The position numbers were made by a program, and so were the translations under genes. From positions 1 to 39,725 of IMG/VR virus record IMGVR_UViG_3300044984_001452: a stretch of DNA of 39,725 bases. One strand, given 5' to 3'. Origin of the DNA: a virus. A model generated the notes under the pieces. That model was not told where the DNA came from. It saw only the letters and a list, made by a program, of their open reading frames with translations, and made no database searches. This document shows positions 16,588-25,746 of this stretch, in pieces. Position 1 is the stretch's first letter; every line of letters begins with the position of its first letter.

Positions 16588-17511
16588 TTAGACTGCTACT
16601 CTGCGAACTGCACGAACACGCAATCCATAGGATTTAGTAATTCTTGCATACGTTCCACTACTTCTTCCATTGTTGAAATCTGTGGTGTAGGCTTTGGTAG
16701 CAGAGAATTCTGTACTGTTCCAATAAACAGTGCCTGGATTAAACGCTTGTGCGCCAGTTGGGTCTATAAACAAAGTTGCTGATGTTTGTGCAGGATCACC
16801 GCCTGTATAGTTACTTGCCCTAGCAGGAACTGCATTAGCGTTTATGCCTGAACCTGAATCATTGCCTGTTGCTGTTGGTTTTAAGTTGTAGTAACAGACT
16901 TCTATTTCATTCTTGGCTGGCATATACCAATCAGAATACCCACCAATAGTAAGACCTTCACAGAAAAATGCCGCTGGATGTAACGCATCATTCATGGATG
17001 CGCTATTTGCAGGGCCGTTAATTACAGAGGTTGCACCAGAATCACTTGTGTTTAAGGTATTAAATGCTTTACCAGAAGAATCAGCAGTTGATTTAGGCCC
17101 AATAACTAAGTTGTAATCTGCAACGCTATTACCCGCAGTCGAAATTTGCCCTGCGTAATAACCGCCTTGATAAGCATCACCTATTTGCATAGCGGGAGTT
17201 ACACTGTTACTTGCCGCACTTAAAGAACTAGGCCCGTAACTGTTATTTGCCCAAACTTTAAATGTGTAAGCAGTCCCGTTGGTTAATCCAGTTACAGTAA
17301 CAGGTGAAGATGCCGCAGTACCCGTAAACCCGCCAGGGGTTGAAATTGCTATGTATGAAGTAATTGCAGAACCACCAATGTCAGATGGCGCAGTAAAAGC
17401 AACAGATGCAGAACTACCCCCAGCCGTGGCCGTACCAATGGTAGGCGCATTAGGGTTTTTTAGCGGGTTAAAAAATGCGGAGATAAACCCAGCAGCGTAA
17501 CGCATGGACAT
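16588..17511 (-). CDS. Lectin-like fibre protein 3 with fibronectin III domain
   Basis: The 307-residue third paralogue has an added N-terminal fibronectin type III domain (about 22-108: PTIGTATAGGSSASVAFTAP, GGSAITSYIA, VTGLTNGTAYTFKVWANNSYG). The lectin-like domain follows (YQGGYYAGQI, DWYMPAKNEIEVCYYNLKP, YWNSTEFSATKAY, end VRAVRRVAV). The Fn3 part is a common phage surface add-on that binds carbohydrates weakly or acts as a spacer. It is probably a virion surface or fibre-tip protein. Confidence 0.75.
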   Translation of the reverse strand: MSMRYAAGFISAFFNPLKNPNAPTIGTATAGGSSASVAFTAPSDIGGSAITSYIAISTPGGFTGTAASSPVTVTGLTNGTAYTFKVWANNSYGPSSLSAASNSVTPAMQIGDAYQGGYYAGQISTAGNSVADYNLVIGPKSTADSSGKAFNTLNTSDSGATSVINGPANSASMNDALHPAAFFCEGLTIGGYSDWYMPAKNEIEVCYYNLKPTATGNDSGSGINANAVPARASNYTGGDPAQTSATLFIDPTGAQAFNPGTVYWNSTEFSATKAYTTDFNNGRSSGTYARITKSYGLRVRAVRRVAV

Positions 17512-17520
17512 TGTGAGTCC

Positions 17521-17892
17521 TTATGTTATTTCTTCAAAACTAATTGTAGCAACCAAGTCACCAGCCGTGCCAGCAATTGCACCAATTGATTGATTTTCTA
17601 GTAAGTAAAACATTGTAGTTTTATCAGTCACAATCAAAGATGCATCCGCAGGAACAGAGATAGTTGAGGCAATTGCTGTTGCCGTTCCACCCAAAGATGC
17701 CGCAGAATAAATATTGACTGTTACATCAGCCGCTGCCGTGCCATCAATGTTTGCAATTAAGATTGAGTTAATCTTAAATACTTTATTGCTTGATGCAGCA
17801 TTTGAAGCTAATTGCGTTGCACTTGTACCAACAGCAACCGATAAAGAATTACCGATAATACTTGTGACGTTTACGATATTAGGATTTGCCAT
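17521..17892 (-). CDS. Small beta virion protein next to the fibre stalk
   Basis: The 123-residue product is beta-rich (VFKINSILIANIDGTAAADV, then ISVPADASLIVTDKTTMFYL). The phrase INSILIANIDGT...ADVTV with ISVPADASLIV is familiar from small structural proteins of many environmental phages. There is no enzymatic motif. It may be a decoration or fibre-junction protein. The start follows AAGGAAATATT. Confidence 0.55.
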   Translation of the reverse strand: MANPNIVNVTSIIGNSLSVAVGTSATQLASNAASSNKVFKINSILIANIDGTAAADVTVNIYSAASLGGTATAIASTISVPADASLIVTDKTTMFYLLENQSIGAIAGTAGDLVATISFEEIT

Positions 17893-17901
17893 AATATTTC
17901 C

Positions 17902-19371
17902 TTAGAAACCAAAGATCATTGCCAACGCAATGGATTTACCAGTTGTAACGCCAGGTCCCGTGGGTCCCGTAGGACCAAGAGATCCTGTGGGTCCCGTGGG
18001 TCCCGCTACAGAAGAAGCCGCACCTGTAGGTCCTGTGGGGCCAAGATCGCCCGTGGGTCCTGTAGGTCCAACTGCCCCGTTAGTTCCTGCCGCACCCGTG
18101 GGTCCAGTGGGACCTGCAACAGTAGATGCCGCACCAGTTGAACCTGTCGGACCTGTGGGGCCCGTAATGGATGTTCCTGTGCTACCTGTAGGACCTGTTG
18201 GACCAACAGATCCTGTTGGACCAAGGTTGGTGTACATCACTTGAGCAGCAGTAAGAATTATTGATGGCGTTCTAGGATAAGTTCCACTTGCCGCTAATGC
18301 TTCTAATGAAACGCTTGTAGTTGCTGTTTGCCAATAAACTTGAATGTAATCAGATGCCGCAAGATTTAAAACATAATTAACTGTCAAAATCTCAGATGAG
18401 AATGAACTTCCTTGTTTATCAGGAACATCATAGTGAGAATTTGTATCTGCTATATCTGTACCATTTTTACGCAACCAAACTTGCGTTGAACCATTTGATG
18501 TACTTGTATTAGTAAATTGAATTGAAAAAGTGATGCTATAAACACCCGCATTTGCAAAAGTTACACGACTAGTTAATCCAATAGAAACACCATTGTTTGC
18601 CGTATCAGCACTATTTATTGTGATTGCTTGCGGAGTATTTACTGCAGCAGCAGTTTGAGTTGTTGTATCCCAAAAAGAACCCCAATAAGCCAAAGCACCA
18701 CCTGGCCCTGTGGGTCCAAGTGCGCCTGTGGGTCCCGTGGGTCCTGCAATTCCTGTACTGCCTGTGGGTCCAACATTTCCCGTATTTCCCGTAGGACCTG
18801 TAGGTCCAGCAACTGTTGAGGCAGCTCCTGTAGATCCAGTAGGTCCTGTTGCGCCTGTAGGTCCAACAACACTTGAAGCAGCACCTGTTGGGCCTGTTGG
18901 ACCAGTAGATCCTATGCCTGTAGGTCCTGTTGCGCCCGTGGGTCCTAAAGCCGTACTAGCTGCGCCTGTGGGACCTGTTGGGCCTGTTGCTCCTACTGAT
19001 CCCGTAGGTCCTGCAACTGTAGATGCGGCTCCCGTAGGGCCTGTGGGTCCTGCGCTACCTGTGGGGCCTGTGGGTCCAATAGTACCTGCAAATGGGGCAG
19101 GAACTGTCCAAACTAAAGCGGCATTACTGCGAGAATTGACAAGAGAAATAGAAAACCAAATAGTATTTGTAGGACTAGAAGGAGGAGCAGTTGTCCATCC
19201 TGCGGGAGCAGTTCCTACATTAGTAGCAAAATTCCAAGAACCGCCAGTTGGAGTTGCAGGTTGTGTTGCTGAATCTTTAAAAATAAACCACTCAAAATAC
19301 GTTCCACCAAAATTAACAGTGTTGCCGTATAAACCAACTGATTCAGAACTTCCGTAAATGCTTGTAGCCAT
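17902..19371 (-). CDS. Collagen-like stalk fibre with jelly-roll insert
   Basis: The 489-residue protein has an N-terminal fibre module (about 20-95, [17 protein letters not shown]), a collagen-like region of Gly-Pro-Thr repeats (98-225), a C1q/TNF-like jelly-roll-like domain (about 228-382, with [20 protein letters not shown] and [11 protein letters not shown]), a second collagen-like region (383-474) and a conserved end [14 protein letters not shown]. It should trimerise into a long stalk, with the jelly roll as a knob or joint. It may carry or align the three lectin-like proteins encoded just downstream, echoing Legionella Lcl, where stalk and head are fused. Confidence 0.8.
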   Translation of the reverse strand: MATSIYGSSESVGLYGNTVNFGGTYFEWFIFKDSATQPATPTGGSWNFATNVGTAPAGWTTAPPSSPTNTIWFSISLVNSRSNAALVWTVPAPFAGTIGPTGPTGSAGPTGPTGAASTVAGPTGSVGATGPTGPTGAASTALGPTGATGPTGIGSTGPTGPTGAASSVVGPTGATGPTGSTGAASTVAGPTGPTGNTGNVGPTGSTGIAGPTGPTGALGPTGPGGALAYWGSFWDTTTQTAAAVNTPQAITINSADTANNGVSIGLTSRVTFANAGVYSITFSIQFTNTSTSNGSTQVWLRKNGTDIADTNSHYDVPDKQGSSFSSEILTVNYVLNLAASDYIQVYWQTATTSVSLEALAASGTYPRTPSIILTAAQVMYTNLGPTGSVGPTGPTGSTGTSITGPTGPTGSTGAASTVAGPTGPTGAAGTNGAVGPTGPTGDLGPTGPTGAASSVAGPTGPTGSLGPTGPTGPGVTTGKSIALAMIFGF

Positions 19372-19380
19372 AATTTTTCC

Positions 19381-20367
19381 TTACTTGAACGAATAGCGGT
19401 AATTACGAGGTTGGAATTCAGATGTCAAATGTTGATCACCACCAAGCCATTTACCCTTAAAGTTCTGATCTTGAATTAAACCATACGCATCTTCGTATCT
19501 AGCATTCCATTTTTGAGCTTCTTCATTGTTTTTGTTCTTGTCGTAGTAAGCCCACAAAGTTGCATACATATAACCTTCAGGAAAAGAAGCCAAAGCAGCA
19601 TTATTTTGAACAATGGGTTCTAAAGTATCGCCTGTAGGTCCAAACAAAAATGGAAACGTGCGCTGATAATACGCTTTAATTTCTACGTTTTCACCAGGGT
19701 TTGGAGTGAACACATAACGCTGACCAACTTCAGAAAATGAAGCTCGAATCACACGGGGTACACCAAATGGACGAACATAAAGTTGGTCAATCATGCGTCT
19801 GCGAATGATTTCTCGGTCACCAACTCGGTCATAAATAATCCAAGGACCCATGGAGGCAGCAGGAGTGCCTGGCGGGACTTGGCTATTAGGTGTTTCTTGG
19901 AAAAACAGAATAGGCTTGTTCATGTCGGCAGGAATATCTGCCATGCCTTGAGAATCAGTCAGCAAAGTTGCAGGTGTTCCACCATAAGGATCTGAACGCA
20001 AAGCAGGTAATTCAATCGTTCTCATCTTCAGCTCACATAACTGAATGCAAGACATAATTTCTGATGTAGATTGAGTTGGCAATTTAAGAATAGCTACAGG
20101 ATATGTACTATTTGCCCAAATACCTTCAATATCGCTTACTGTGATGGTAGAAGAATCAACCGCCAAAACTGTGGTGTAAGACTTTAAAACGCTTGTACCA
20201 ATAAAGTCGCCAACCATAACAATACCAACAGCAGATGCAGATGTTGTAATAACATTTGTCGTTGTATTAAATGCAGTGGCATTAATGCCTGTTGTGGTTG
20301 GAATGGCTCCCACCCATTGCGCTACTCGGCTAACTAGAGCGTTACCGGATTGGATGAAAAGAGCCAT
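19381..20367 (-). CDS. Head-tail adaptor/tail tubular A-like protein
   Basis: The 328-residue protein lies downstream of the capsid gene. The C-terminal half carries IKAYYQRTFPFLFGPTGDT and FPEGYMYATLWAYYDKNKNNEEAQKWNARYEDAYG, a helical pattern typical of the dodecameric adaptor proteins under the portal in short-tailed phages. The N-terminal half (MALFIQSGNALVSRVAQWVG, then a beta domain) may be an added surface domain. It is assigned by pattern and order. Confidence 0.6.
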   Translation of the reverse strand: MALFIQSGNALVSRVAQWVGAIPTTTGINATAFNTTTNVITTSASAVGIVMVGDFIGTSVLKSYTTVLAVDSSTITVSDIEGIWANSTYPVAILKLPTQSTSEIMSCIQLCELKMRTIELPALRSDPYGGTPATLLTDSQGMADIPADMNKPILFFQETPNSQVPPGTPAASMGPWIIYDRVGDREIIRRRMIDQLYVRPFGVPRVIRASFSEVGQRYVFTPNPGENVEIKAYYQRTFPFLFGPTGDTLEPIVQNNAALASFPEGYMYATLWAYYDKNKNNEEAQKWNARYEDAYGLIQDQNFKGKWLGGDQHLTSEFQPRNYRYSFK

Positions 20368-20376
20368 AAGACATCC

Positions 20377-20898
20377 TTATTTGGTCGGGACTATTGGATT
20401 ATAAGGCAGTGGAATTTTTCCGCTAGGGTGGCAAACAAAATCACTGTAAAACTGGTTCACAATGGCGTAAAAAAGGATCTTGTCTTTTTTGTCCATTTTG
20501 ATCAATTCCCAAGGTCTGTTGTTAAACCATTTTCCGCTTATTTCATGGGCAAAACACTTTGGCAAGTTCATAGCTTCAAAAGTGCCAGCAAACATCGGAT
20601 TATCCGTTGTGCCAATCATCTTATAAAACTCTCTACGTTCTTTGCAATATAGCTTGATGTTTTCTACGTTTTTTTGTTCATATTGAACATAACGCTCACC
20701 ATCAATAGCTCCAACCTTGTAATTCATGTTGGATGTGTTAAATGTCTGCGACCATGTCCCCGATTTAACTTCGTTGAACATTTTGTCGTTTTTAATTAAC
20801 GCACCTTCCATGCCAGCTTCGAGAATACCCTTTGTATAGTAATCCTCGCTTACTTTGGCTTCTTCATTATTTAGGTTTAATTCCATGCTTTGCTCCAT
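20377..20898 (-). CDS. Hypothetical head-region protein
   Basis: I prefer the ATG at 20898 (GGAG five bases upstream), giving 173 residues; a GTG at 20940 would add 14 residues. The protein begins MEQSMELNLNNEEAKVSEDYYT and is mixed alpha/beta with many Lys, Tyr and Phe and no recognised motif. Its position between capsid and adaptor suggests a head-completion or virion protein, but no function can be read from the sequence. Confidence 0.5.
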   Translation of the reverse strand: MEQSMELNLNNEEAKVSEDYYTKGILEAGMEGALIKNDKMFNEVKSGTWSQTFNTSNMNYKVGAIDGERYVQYEQKNVENIKLYCKERREFYKMIGTTDNPMFAGTFEAMNLPKCFAHEISGKWFNNRPWELIKMDKKDKILFYAIVNQFYSDFVCHPSGKIPLPYNPIVPTK

Positions 20899-20945
20899 GA
20901 TTCTCCAAAGGGAACCCTTTTGGATTCCCTTCAGAGACACTAGGA

Positions 20946-22109
20946 TTAAGACAAGTAACGCTTGACTTGAGCCGTAGGACGGGGAGTTGTTACAACAGCA
21001 CCAGTTGTCATGGCAGCCAAAACAGCCACGCCAGCAGGGTTGCGAACAATCAATGTACCTTCCATGATGTACTGATCCAAAGAAGCGTCAGCATTTGAGA
21101 ACACTTCGTTGTTAGGACCAAGTTCACGCAAGGAACCCCACTGAACAACATCAGGATTCAAGAACAGAATCGATGTGTTGTCAGAACCTGTTTGATCCAT
21201 AACCCATGAGTCATCGATCTGGTAGGTGTAGTTGAAGTCACCTTCGTATGTACCAATTGTGTCACCCTTGTCAGCAGGGTTAAATCGGTTGATAGAACGG
21301 CTCTGAGGAATGTTGTCAGAGATCGTAGTACGCAAAGATGTTGGAACCACCATGTTGGTGATCTTGGCATTGAAGCGTTGTTCAGCAGTAGTAACTAACT
21401 GCTTGTACAGCACAGGGCTGAAAGCTTGCAGTGTCACGCCACTTGAGAAGGTGAAGTAACCCAAACCTGCGTTAGACAAAACACCATTGAAAGGTGTGTT
21501 TGTGTTAACAGCAGAAGTTACGTCATTGCTATCAGAAGTAGCCAAGTTCAACACTGAAGTGCCGTCTGTGTCGTTACCAGAACGTGTTCCGGCAAAAGAG
21601 AACAAAGAACCGAATCTGCGACCAGAGTTAACAGTTGTAGAGCCTGATGGCTGTGTACCAGCTTGACCAGAGTACTTAATGGAAGCACCATCAGCACGGA
21701 GCATCTGCAACTCAACGTCAAACATAATCTCAGTCAATTGCTTGACTTCTTGATATGCTTGTGGGTCACCACCAGCTTGTTCAACGGCACGAGCTGTACC
21801 TGTAGCACCAATCACAGTCGTAAAGATCTGTGTGTAGTTGCCCAAGTTAGAACGTGTGTTGTCAGCGGCAGCAGACGAATCAACGGCAGCACCTTCCAAC
21901 TTAGCATTCAGTGCGGGTACACGGAAGAAGTCGTTAGGCCAAATGTGCAGAGTTGAATTAACTTTGCGTTTTTTGCTCATAGCCATGTTAGTAACCGGAG
22001 TGCGGTCTTTAACATAGTTAGAAACAGTCATGTCAAGGTCTTTGACAACGATATCGGTGGCATATGCGCCATTGCCGTTACCGAGGGATGTCGAGGTAAT
22101 AGTAGACAT
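20946..22109 (-). CDS. Major capsid protein (HK97 fold, SU10-like/DUF5309)
   Basis: The ATG at 22109 follows AGGAGATATT and gives 387 residues (MSTITSTSLGNGNGAYATDI). The upstream in-frame region lies in the scaffold gene end. Motifs include DRTPVTNMAMSKKRKVNSTLHIW near the N-terminus and SLRELGPNNEVFSNADASLDQYIMEGTLIVRNPAG near the end, split across the P-domain and A-domain; these resemble the SU10 major head protein group. It follows the scaffold and precedes the adaptor. No decoration domain is obvious. Confidence 0.8.
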   Translation of the reverse strand: MSTITSTSLGNGNGAYATDIVVKDLDMTVSNYVKDRTPVTNMAMSKKRKVNSTLHIWPNDFFRVPALNAKLEGAAVDSSAAADNTRSNLGNYTQIFTTVIGATGTARAVEQAGGDPQAYQEVKQLTEIMFDVELQMLRADGASIKYSGQAGTQPSGSTTVNSGRRFGSLFSFAGTRSGNDTDGTSVLNLATSDSNDVTSAVNTNTPFNGVLSNAGLGYFTFSSGVTLQAFSPVLYKQLVTTAEQRFNAKITNMVVPTSLRTTISDNIPQSRSINRFNPADKGDTIGTYEGDFNYTYQIDDSWVMDQTGSDNTSILFLNPDVVQWGSLRELGPNNEVFSNADASLDQYIMEGTLIVRNPAGVAVLAAMTTGAVVTTPRPTAQVKRYLS

Positions 22110-22122
22110 AATATCTCCTGAA

Positions 22123-23232
22123 TTAACGCCTCCGCTTATTAGCGGCAAGCATAGTTGCTAAAAGGTCACGAGCCGCACCCTTATCACCGCTTTGCGCTTT
22201 CCTTTGAAGTTCCACCGACTTATCTTCAGGTGCTGTTTTGCCTCTTGCCATTGGTTTACTAGCGGCAGCTAATGAACCTCCTGCATTTTTCACTTTAGGA
22301 CCTTCTCGGAACTTCATTCCGTCCCGAATCAATCCTAAAAGAAACTCATCACTGGATACCAAATCAATGTTTTGGACACCAGGCACAAACGTGTTACTTG
22401 CACCACTCCAATCCTTAGACAACTTTTCCCGTAATTCGGTAAAGGTTGCCTTGTTCGCTAATTCTTTGTCTTTAAAACCTTGCCGAGATTTTTCAAGCTG
22501 TTGCTTTACAACCTCACTTCGGTGATCAAAAAACTGTTGAACTTTAGGTCTATTTGCCTGAATGAACTGTGACTTTTCCTGAATCAACTCGTTGTTCTGA
22601 CGCATTGCTGCTTCAGCTTCACTTCGTCTAATTTCATCAGTAGCGTTGTCGTAGATTTGCTTCCATTGCTGGTTAAATTGTTGAATTTTTACTAATTCAT
22701 CAGCCGCTTGTTGCAACTGAGGAACCATTGTCAATTCCAACCCTATCTGCAAACCATCTAGTTCAGCCCTGCGTTTACTTTCGTATTCTTCAAAATCTGC
22801 TTTTTCGGCTTTAAGCTTACGAGCATTCTCATGGATAGCACTTCCTTGACCAAGAATAGCAGCCGCCCTTGATACAGGAATCTCAACAAAACCGCCTTCG
22901 GCTTCCTTGTTGGGAATTCTCCACATCATGTCAGGATTCTGCTCTGCAAACTCTAAGAAGTTAATTGGTTCGGTTACACCATCGGTGGCCTCATCCGTAT
23001 CCTCAGAATCTACAGTTTCTGTAGTCCCATCAATACCATCTTCAGGTTCGAGCCCCTCTTCAGGAGTCGCCTCGGGGGATTTAGCTTGCGCCTCTTCTTG
23101 TCCCGCTGGTGGTGTAACTGCTTCGGGTTGGGGATTGTTACGCCTGTTGGCGGCAATCATCCCTGCGATAGCATCTACAGGATTCACACCAGTTTGCTCA
23201 GTGGCGGTCGCATTTGCGATTACGTCTGACAT
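22123..23232 (-). CDS. Capsid scaffolding protein
   Basis: The 369-residue protein has an acidic, disordered N-terminus (about 30-90, rich in Pro, Glu and Thr), a long charged coiled coil (about 130-260: KLKAEKADFEEYESKRRAEL then repeated Gln/Glu/Lys heptads) and a basic C-terminus ending LATMLAANKRRR. This is the classic layout of scaffolding proteins, in which the basic tail binds capsid subunits. It lies directly upstream of the capsid gene in transcription. Confidence 0.75.
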   Translation of the reverse strand: MSDVIANATATEQTGVNPVDAIAGMIAANRRNNPQPEAVTPPAGQEEAQAKSPEATPEEGLEPEDGIDGTTETVDSEDTDEATDGVTEPINFLEFAEQNPDMMWRIPNKEAEGGFVEIPVSRAAAILGQGSAIHENARKLKAEKADFEEYESKRRAELDGLQIGLELTMVPQLQQAADELVKIQQFNQQWKQIYDNATDEIRRSEAEAAMRQNNELIQEKSQFIQANRPKVQQFFDHRSEVVKQQLEKSRQGFKDKELANKATFTELREKLSKDWSGASNTFVPGVQNIDLVSSDEFLLGLIRDGMKFREGPKVKNAGGSLAAASKPMARGKTAPEDKSVELQRKAQSGDKGAARDLLATMLAANKRRR

Positions 23233-23240
23233 ATATTACC

Positions 23241-23570
23241 TTATTTCGTTAAAGTTTCAACATTTTTGTTAGCTACCTTACCGAGATATTCAGTTCGTTC
23301 AATAAACTCAATGAAGTCTCGGACTCCGGCAACACGCTGTGCATTATCAATTCGATTAACATCGTCCTTGCTTTCTTCTAGCATTTCAAGCAAGTAAAAC
23401 CTATACAGGTTAAATAACAATGCAAAATCATCATTGCGTAAGAGCTTTTGTGCGCTCTCTCCATTTTCTATAACCAGAGTCTTCCGATTTACATGAGCCT
23501 CCTTATGACTATCTATAACTTTTGTCCTGCGATTAAAATAATCACGGATATTCGATACCAAGCTTTTCAT
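23241..23570 (-). CDS. Hypothetical protein between portal and scaffold
   Basis: The 109-residue product is basic at the N-terminus (MKSLVSNIRDYFNRRTKVID) and helical in the second half (DDFALLFNLYRFYLLEMLEE). No motif is recognised. Position suggests a small head assembly protein. Confidence 0.55.
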   Translation of the reverse strand: MKSLVSNIRDYFNRRTKVIDSHKEAHVNRKTLVIENGESAQKLLRNDDFALLFNLYRFYLLEMLEESKDDVNRIDNAQRVAGVRDFIEFIERTEYLGKVANKNVETLTK

Positions 23571-23578
23571 TGCAATCC

Positions 23579-25744
23579 TTAATCTACTTGTACAGAGCTT
23601 AACTTGCCTCTCTTAGCTGCCAAAGCCTCAAACATATCATCTGTATCAATATCTTGAGCTTTTCTAATATTCAAAGCAGTAACTGATCCACTTTCCTCAA
23701 CCTTGGCATTATTTAAAGCCACTTTAGATTGAGTTTCTTGTTGTTCAGCAGAAGGGCCTTTTGCAGCTTGTGCTTGCATAATCTTAACTGCTTCATCCAT
23801 TGTAGGCAAATAAGCATCTACATCTTTAACACCCAAAACCCGCAAAGTATCCTCAAAAGGTCTGCGAACCTTGATAAACATTTCAGGTACTTCAGGTGGA
23901 ATCATCATCATTGCTTGGGCAAACTGTTGTTGCGCCTGAAGAATCATTTGTTGACGTGTCAGGCGGTTTTCTTCTGAAAGGAAGCCCAAAGCCAAATCAA
24001 TGTTAATCATTTTGCGATCAATAAACTCAAAGTTTTCAATTGATATGGCATCCATAAATGGCGCACCTTTTAGGCAAGTGCCAGCCAATTGCTGAATGTT
24101 GAAATCATCAGAATACTGGATCAATGTCTTCCAAGTAATGTAAATAACATCTCGTAAGCCAATTGCACAGTTTTTGACCATTTCATCTTGGATCAACTGA
24201 TTAGGACCCATAGCCAATTGAAGCTTAAATCCTGAGTTTCCGTCTTTCATAACTTCAGGGTTAAGCGTATCGCCAGGGCTTGTCATGCCGATCATGGCCA
24301 TCTTGTCCGACTCAAAGCGGTTCATGGCCGATTCCACATATGCCAAGTTACCCTGCATAGGCTGGAATTCAAAGATGTGCTTAGTAGGATCAAACTTACG
24401 ATCCAAAATAAACATGGCACTTACACCACGCTGAATCTCTTCGGCATCCAAGAATTCAGGATTAACACCAATTCTAGGGGTGGAAGACTGCATGGCAAAA
24501 GACATTTCTGCCCTGCGGATTGCCGTTGCATATTCTTGAAGCGGAACCAAACGCTCACCCAATGAGTAACCAAAGAAGTTACCTGTAATGGGTTTTGGAC
24601 ACATATTGGCCAAAGGAATAAAGTCTACTTCTTTGGCATACAGAATATATGAACCTGAGAAACAACATTCTACAATTTCCTCTTCCCCGTCATTGTCAAT
24701 GTCCCTGCGAATCCATGCTGTGGTCAACATAATGACTCGGCTATAGCGGTCTGCGCCTTGGGAGGCAATAACACCTTGACCTGGCACAGGAGTGGAGTCA
24801 CGGGCGTGAAGGGCTAAGTCATTCTCCAAAGCACCCGCTTGGTAAGCACCTGCAGGACCATAAGCAGCATGGTCAGCCAACAACTCTAAGTCTACAAATG
24901 GAAATTGCGCCTTACATTCATGGATAGTCATTGGGTCATAAAAGCCCACAAAGTCTTGATCCTGAATGGTTGGAATAGTTGGATTGCAAACAAAATAATG
25001 TTGTGCAACGTGCTTTACTCGAATGCTTGTTTCATATCCGGTAAGCTTGTACTTGGCACGATAAATAGTGTTATTGCGTAAAGCATCCTGAAGCTCATCA
25101 CCCGTAGGTTCTTGCATTGACTCATCAGGAGCCATAGCTTCTTGCATAGCACCTTGAAGGTCTACGTCAATTTTCCGCATATTTTGACGTTTGGCAGTTA
25201 GCCCTTTATCACCTGCCAAAGTCTCAAACACTCGCAGTTGGTCACGAGTACCTTCTACTTCTTTGTATTGCGTCACAGGACTACGCACGGGTGAAACCAT
25301 TACAATGCCGTTTTTATGCAGCAAAGAATCCTGCGCCCAATCCCGAATGACTTGATAAGAATCATTCTTACTGTTGAGCATATATTTGACCATTTCAGTG
25401 GCTTGACGGGCTTGGTCGCCATCCATTTCACTGAATCGTTCAAACTCAAAATTGATTTTGCCATTGGGCATTAGGCACTTGGTGATAACCGCAGTAGCGT
25501 AGTCAATACCTGGCGCAACAATAGGCTGAATGTAGTCAATACCACGGATAGGTTCCGTAGAATTTGATACCGGAATATTAAGATAGTGGTAATCTGTAAA
25601 ACGATTGTATGTATTCTTGGACTGAGTCAGTCGCAAGTAATCAACCATTTTTACATACACTTCATGGCAAACTTGTTCGGTAAGACCACGATTGCCAGAT
25701 GAACTCGCAAGATTTTCTACAATTACGTTTTGTTTATCTAGCAT
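23579..25744 (-). CDS. Portal protein (P22-class size)
   Basis: The 721-residue protein has the order expected for a portal: after terminase and before scaffold. The N-terminal part (YLRLTQSKNTYNRFTDYHYL, then IVAPGIDYATAVITKCLMP) and a central clip and stem region with SLGERLVPLQEYATAIRRAE are typical of portals of short-tailed phages. The C-terminal 100 residues are helical and Gln/Met/Ala-rich (QQMILQAQQQFAQAMMMIPP), comparable to a barrel extension. It forms the dodecameric DNA channel at one capsid vertex. Confidence 0.8.
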   Translation of the reverse strand: MLDKQNVIVENLASSSGNRGLTEQVCHEVYVKMVDYLRLTQSKNTYNRFTDYHYLNIPVSNSTEPIRGIDYIQPIVAPGIDYATAVITKCLMPNGKINFEFERFSEMDGDQARQATEMVKYMLNSKNDSYQVIRDWAQDSLLHKNGIVMVSPVRSPVTQYKEVEGTRDQLRVFETLAGDKGLTAKRQNMRKIDVDLQGAMQEAMAPDESMQEPTGDELQDALRNNTIYRAKYKLTGYETSIRVKHVAQHYFVCNPTIPTIQDQDFVGFYDPMTIHECKAQFPFVDLELLADHAAYGPAGAYQAGALENDLALHARDSTPVPGQGVIASQGADRYSRVIMLTTAWIRRDIDNDGEEEIVECCFSGSYILYAKEVDFIPLANMCPKPITGNFFGYSLGERLVPLQEYATAIRRAEMSFAMQSSTPRIGVNPEFLDAEEIQRGVSAMFILDRKFDPTKHIFEFQPMQGNLAYVESAMNRFESDKMAMIGMTSPGDTLNPEVMKDGNSGFKLQLAMGPNQLIQDEMVKNCAIGLRDVIYITWKTLIQYSDDFNIQQLAGTCLKGAPFMDAISIENFEFIDRKMINIDLALGFLSEENRLTRQQMILQAQQQFAQAMMMIPPEVPEMFIKVRRPFEDTLRVLGVKDVDAYLPTMDEAVKIMQAQAAKGPSAEQQETQSKVALNNAKVEESGSVTALNIRKAQDIDTDDMFEALAAKRGKLSSVQVD

Positions 25745-25746
25745 CT

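Noticed and set aside
15158-17511. Diversity-generating retroelement
   Set aside because: The lectin-like C-termini look like variable proteins, but no reverse transcriptase, template repeat or accessory gene is present anywhere in the complete genome.
17930-19357. Long plus-strand Pro/Val/Gly-rich reading frames
   Set aside because: They are mirror readings of the collagen-like repeats on the other strand, with no ribosome site.
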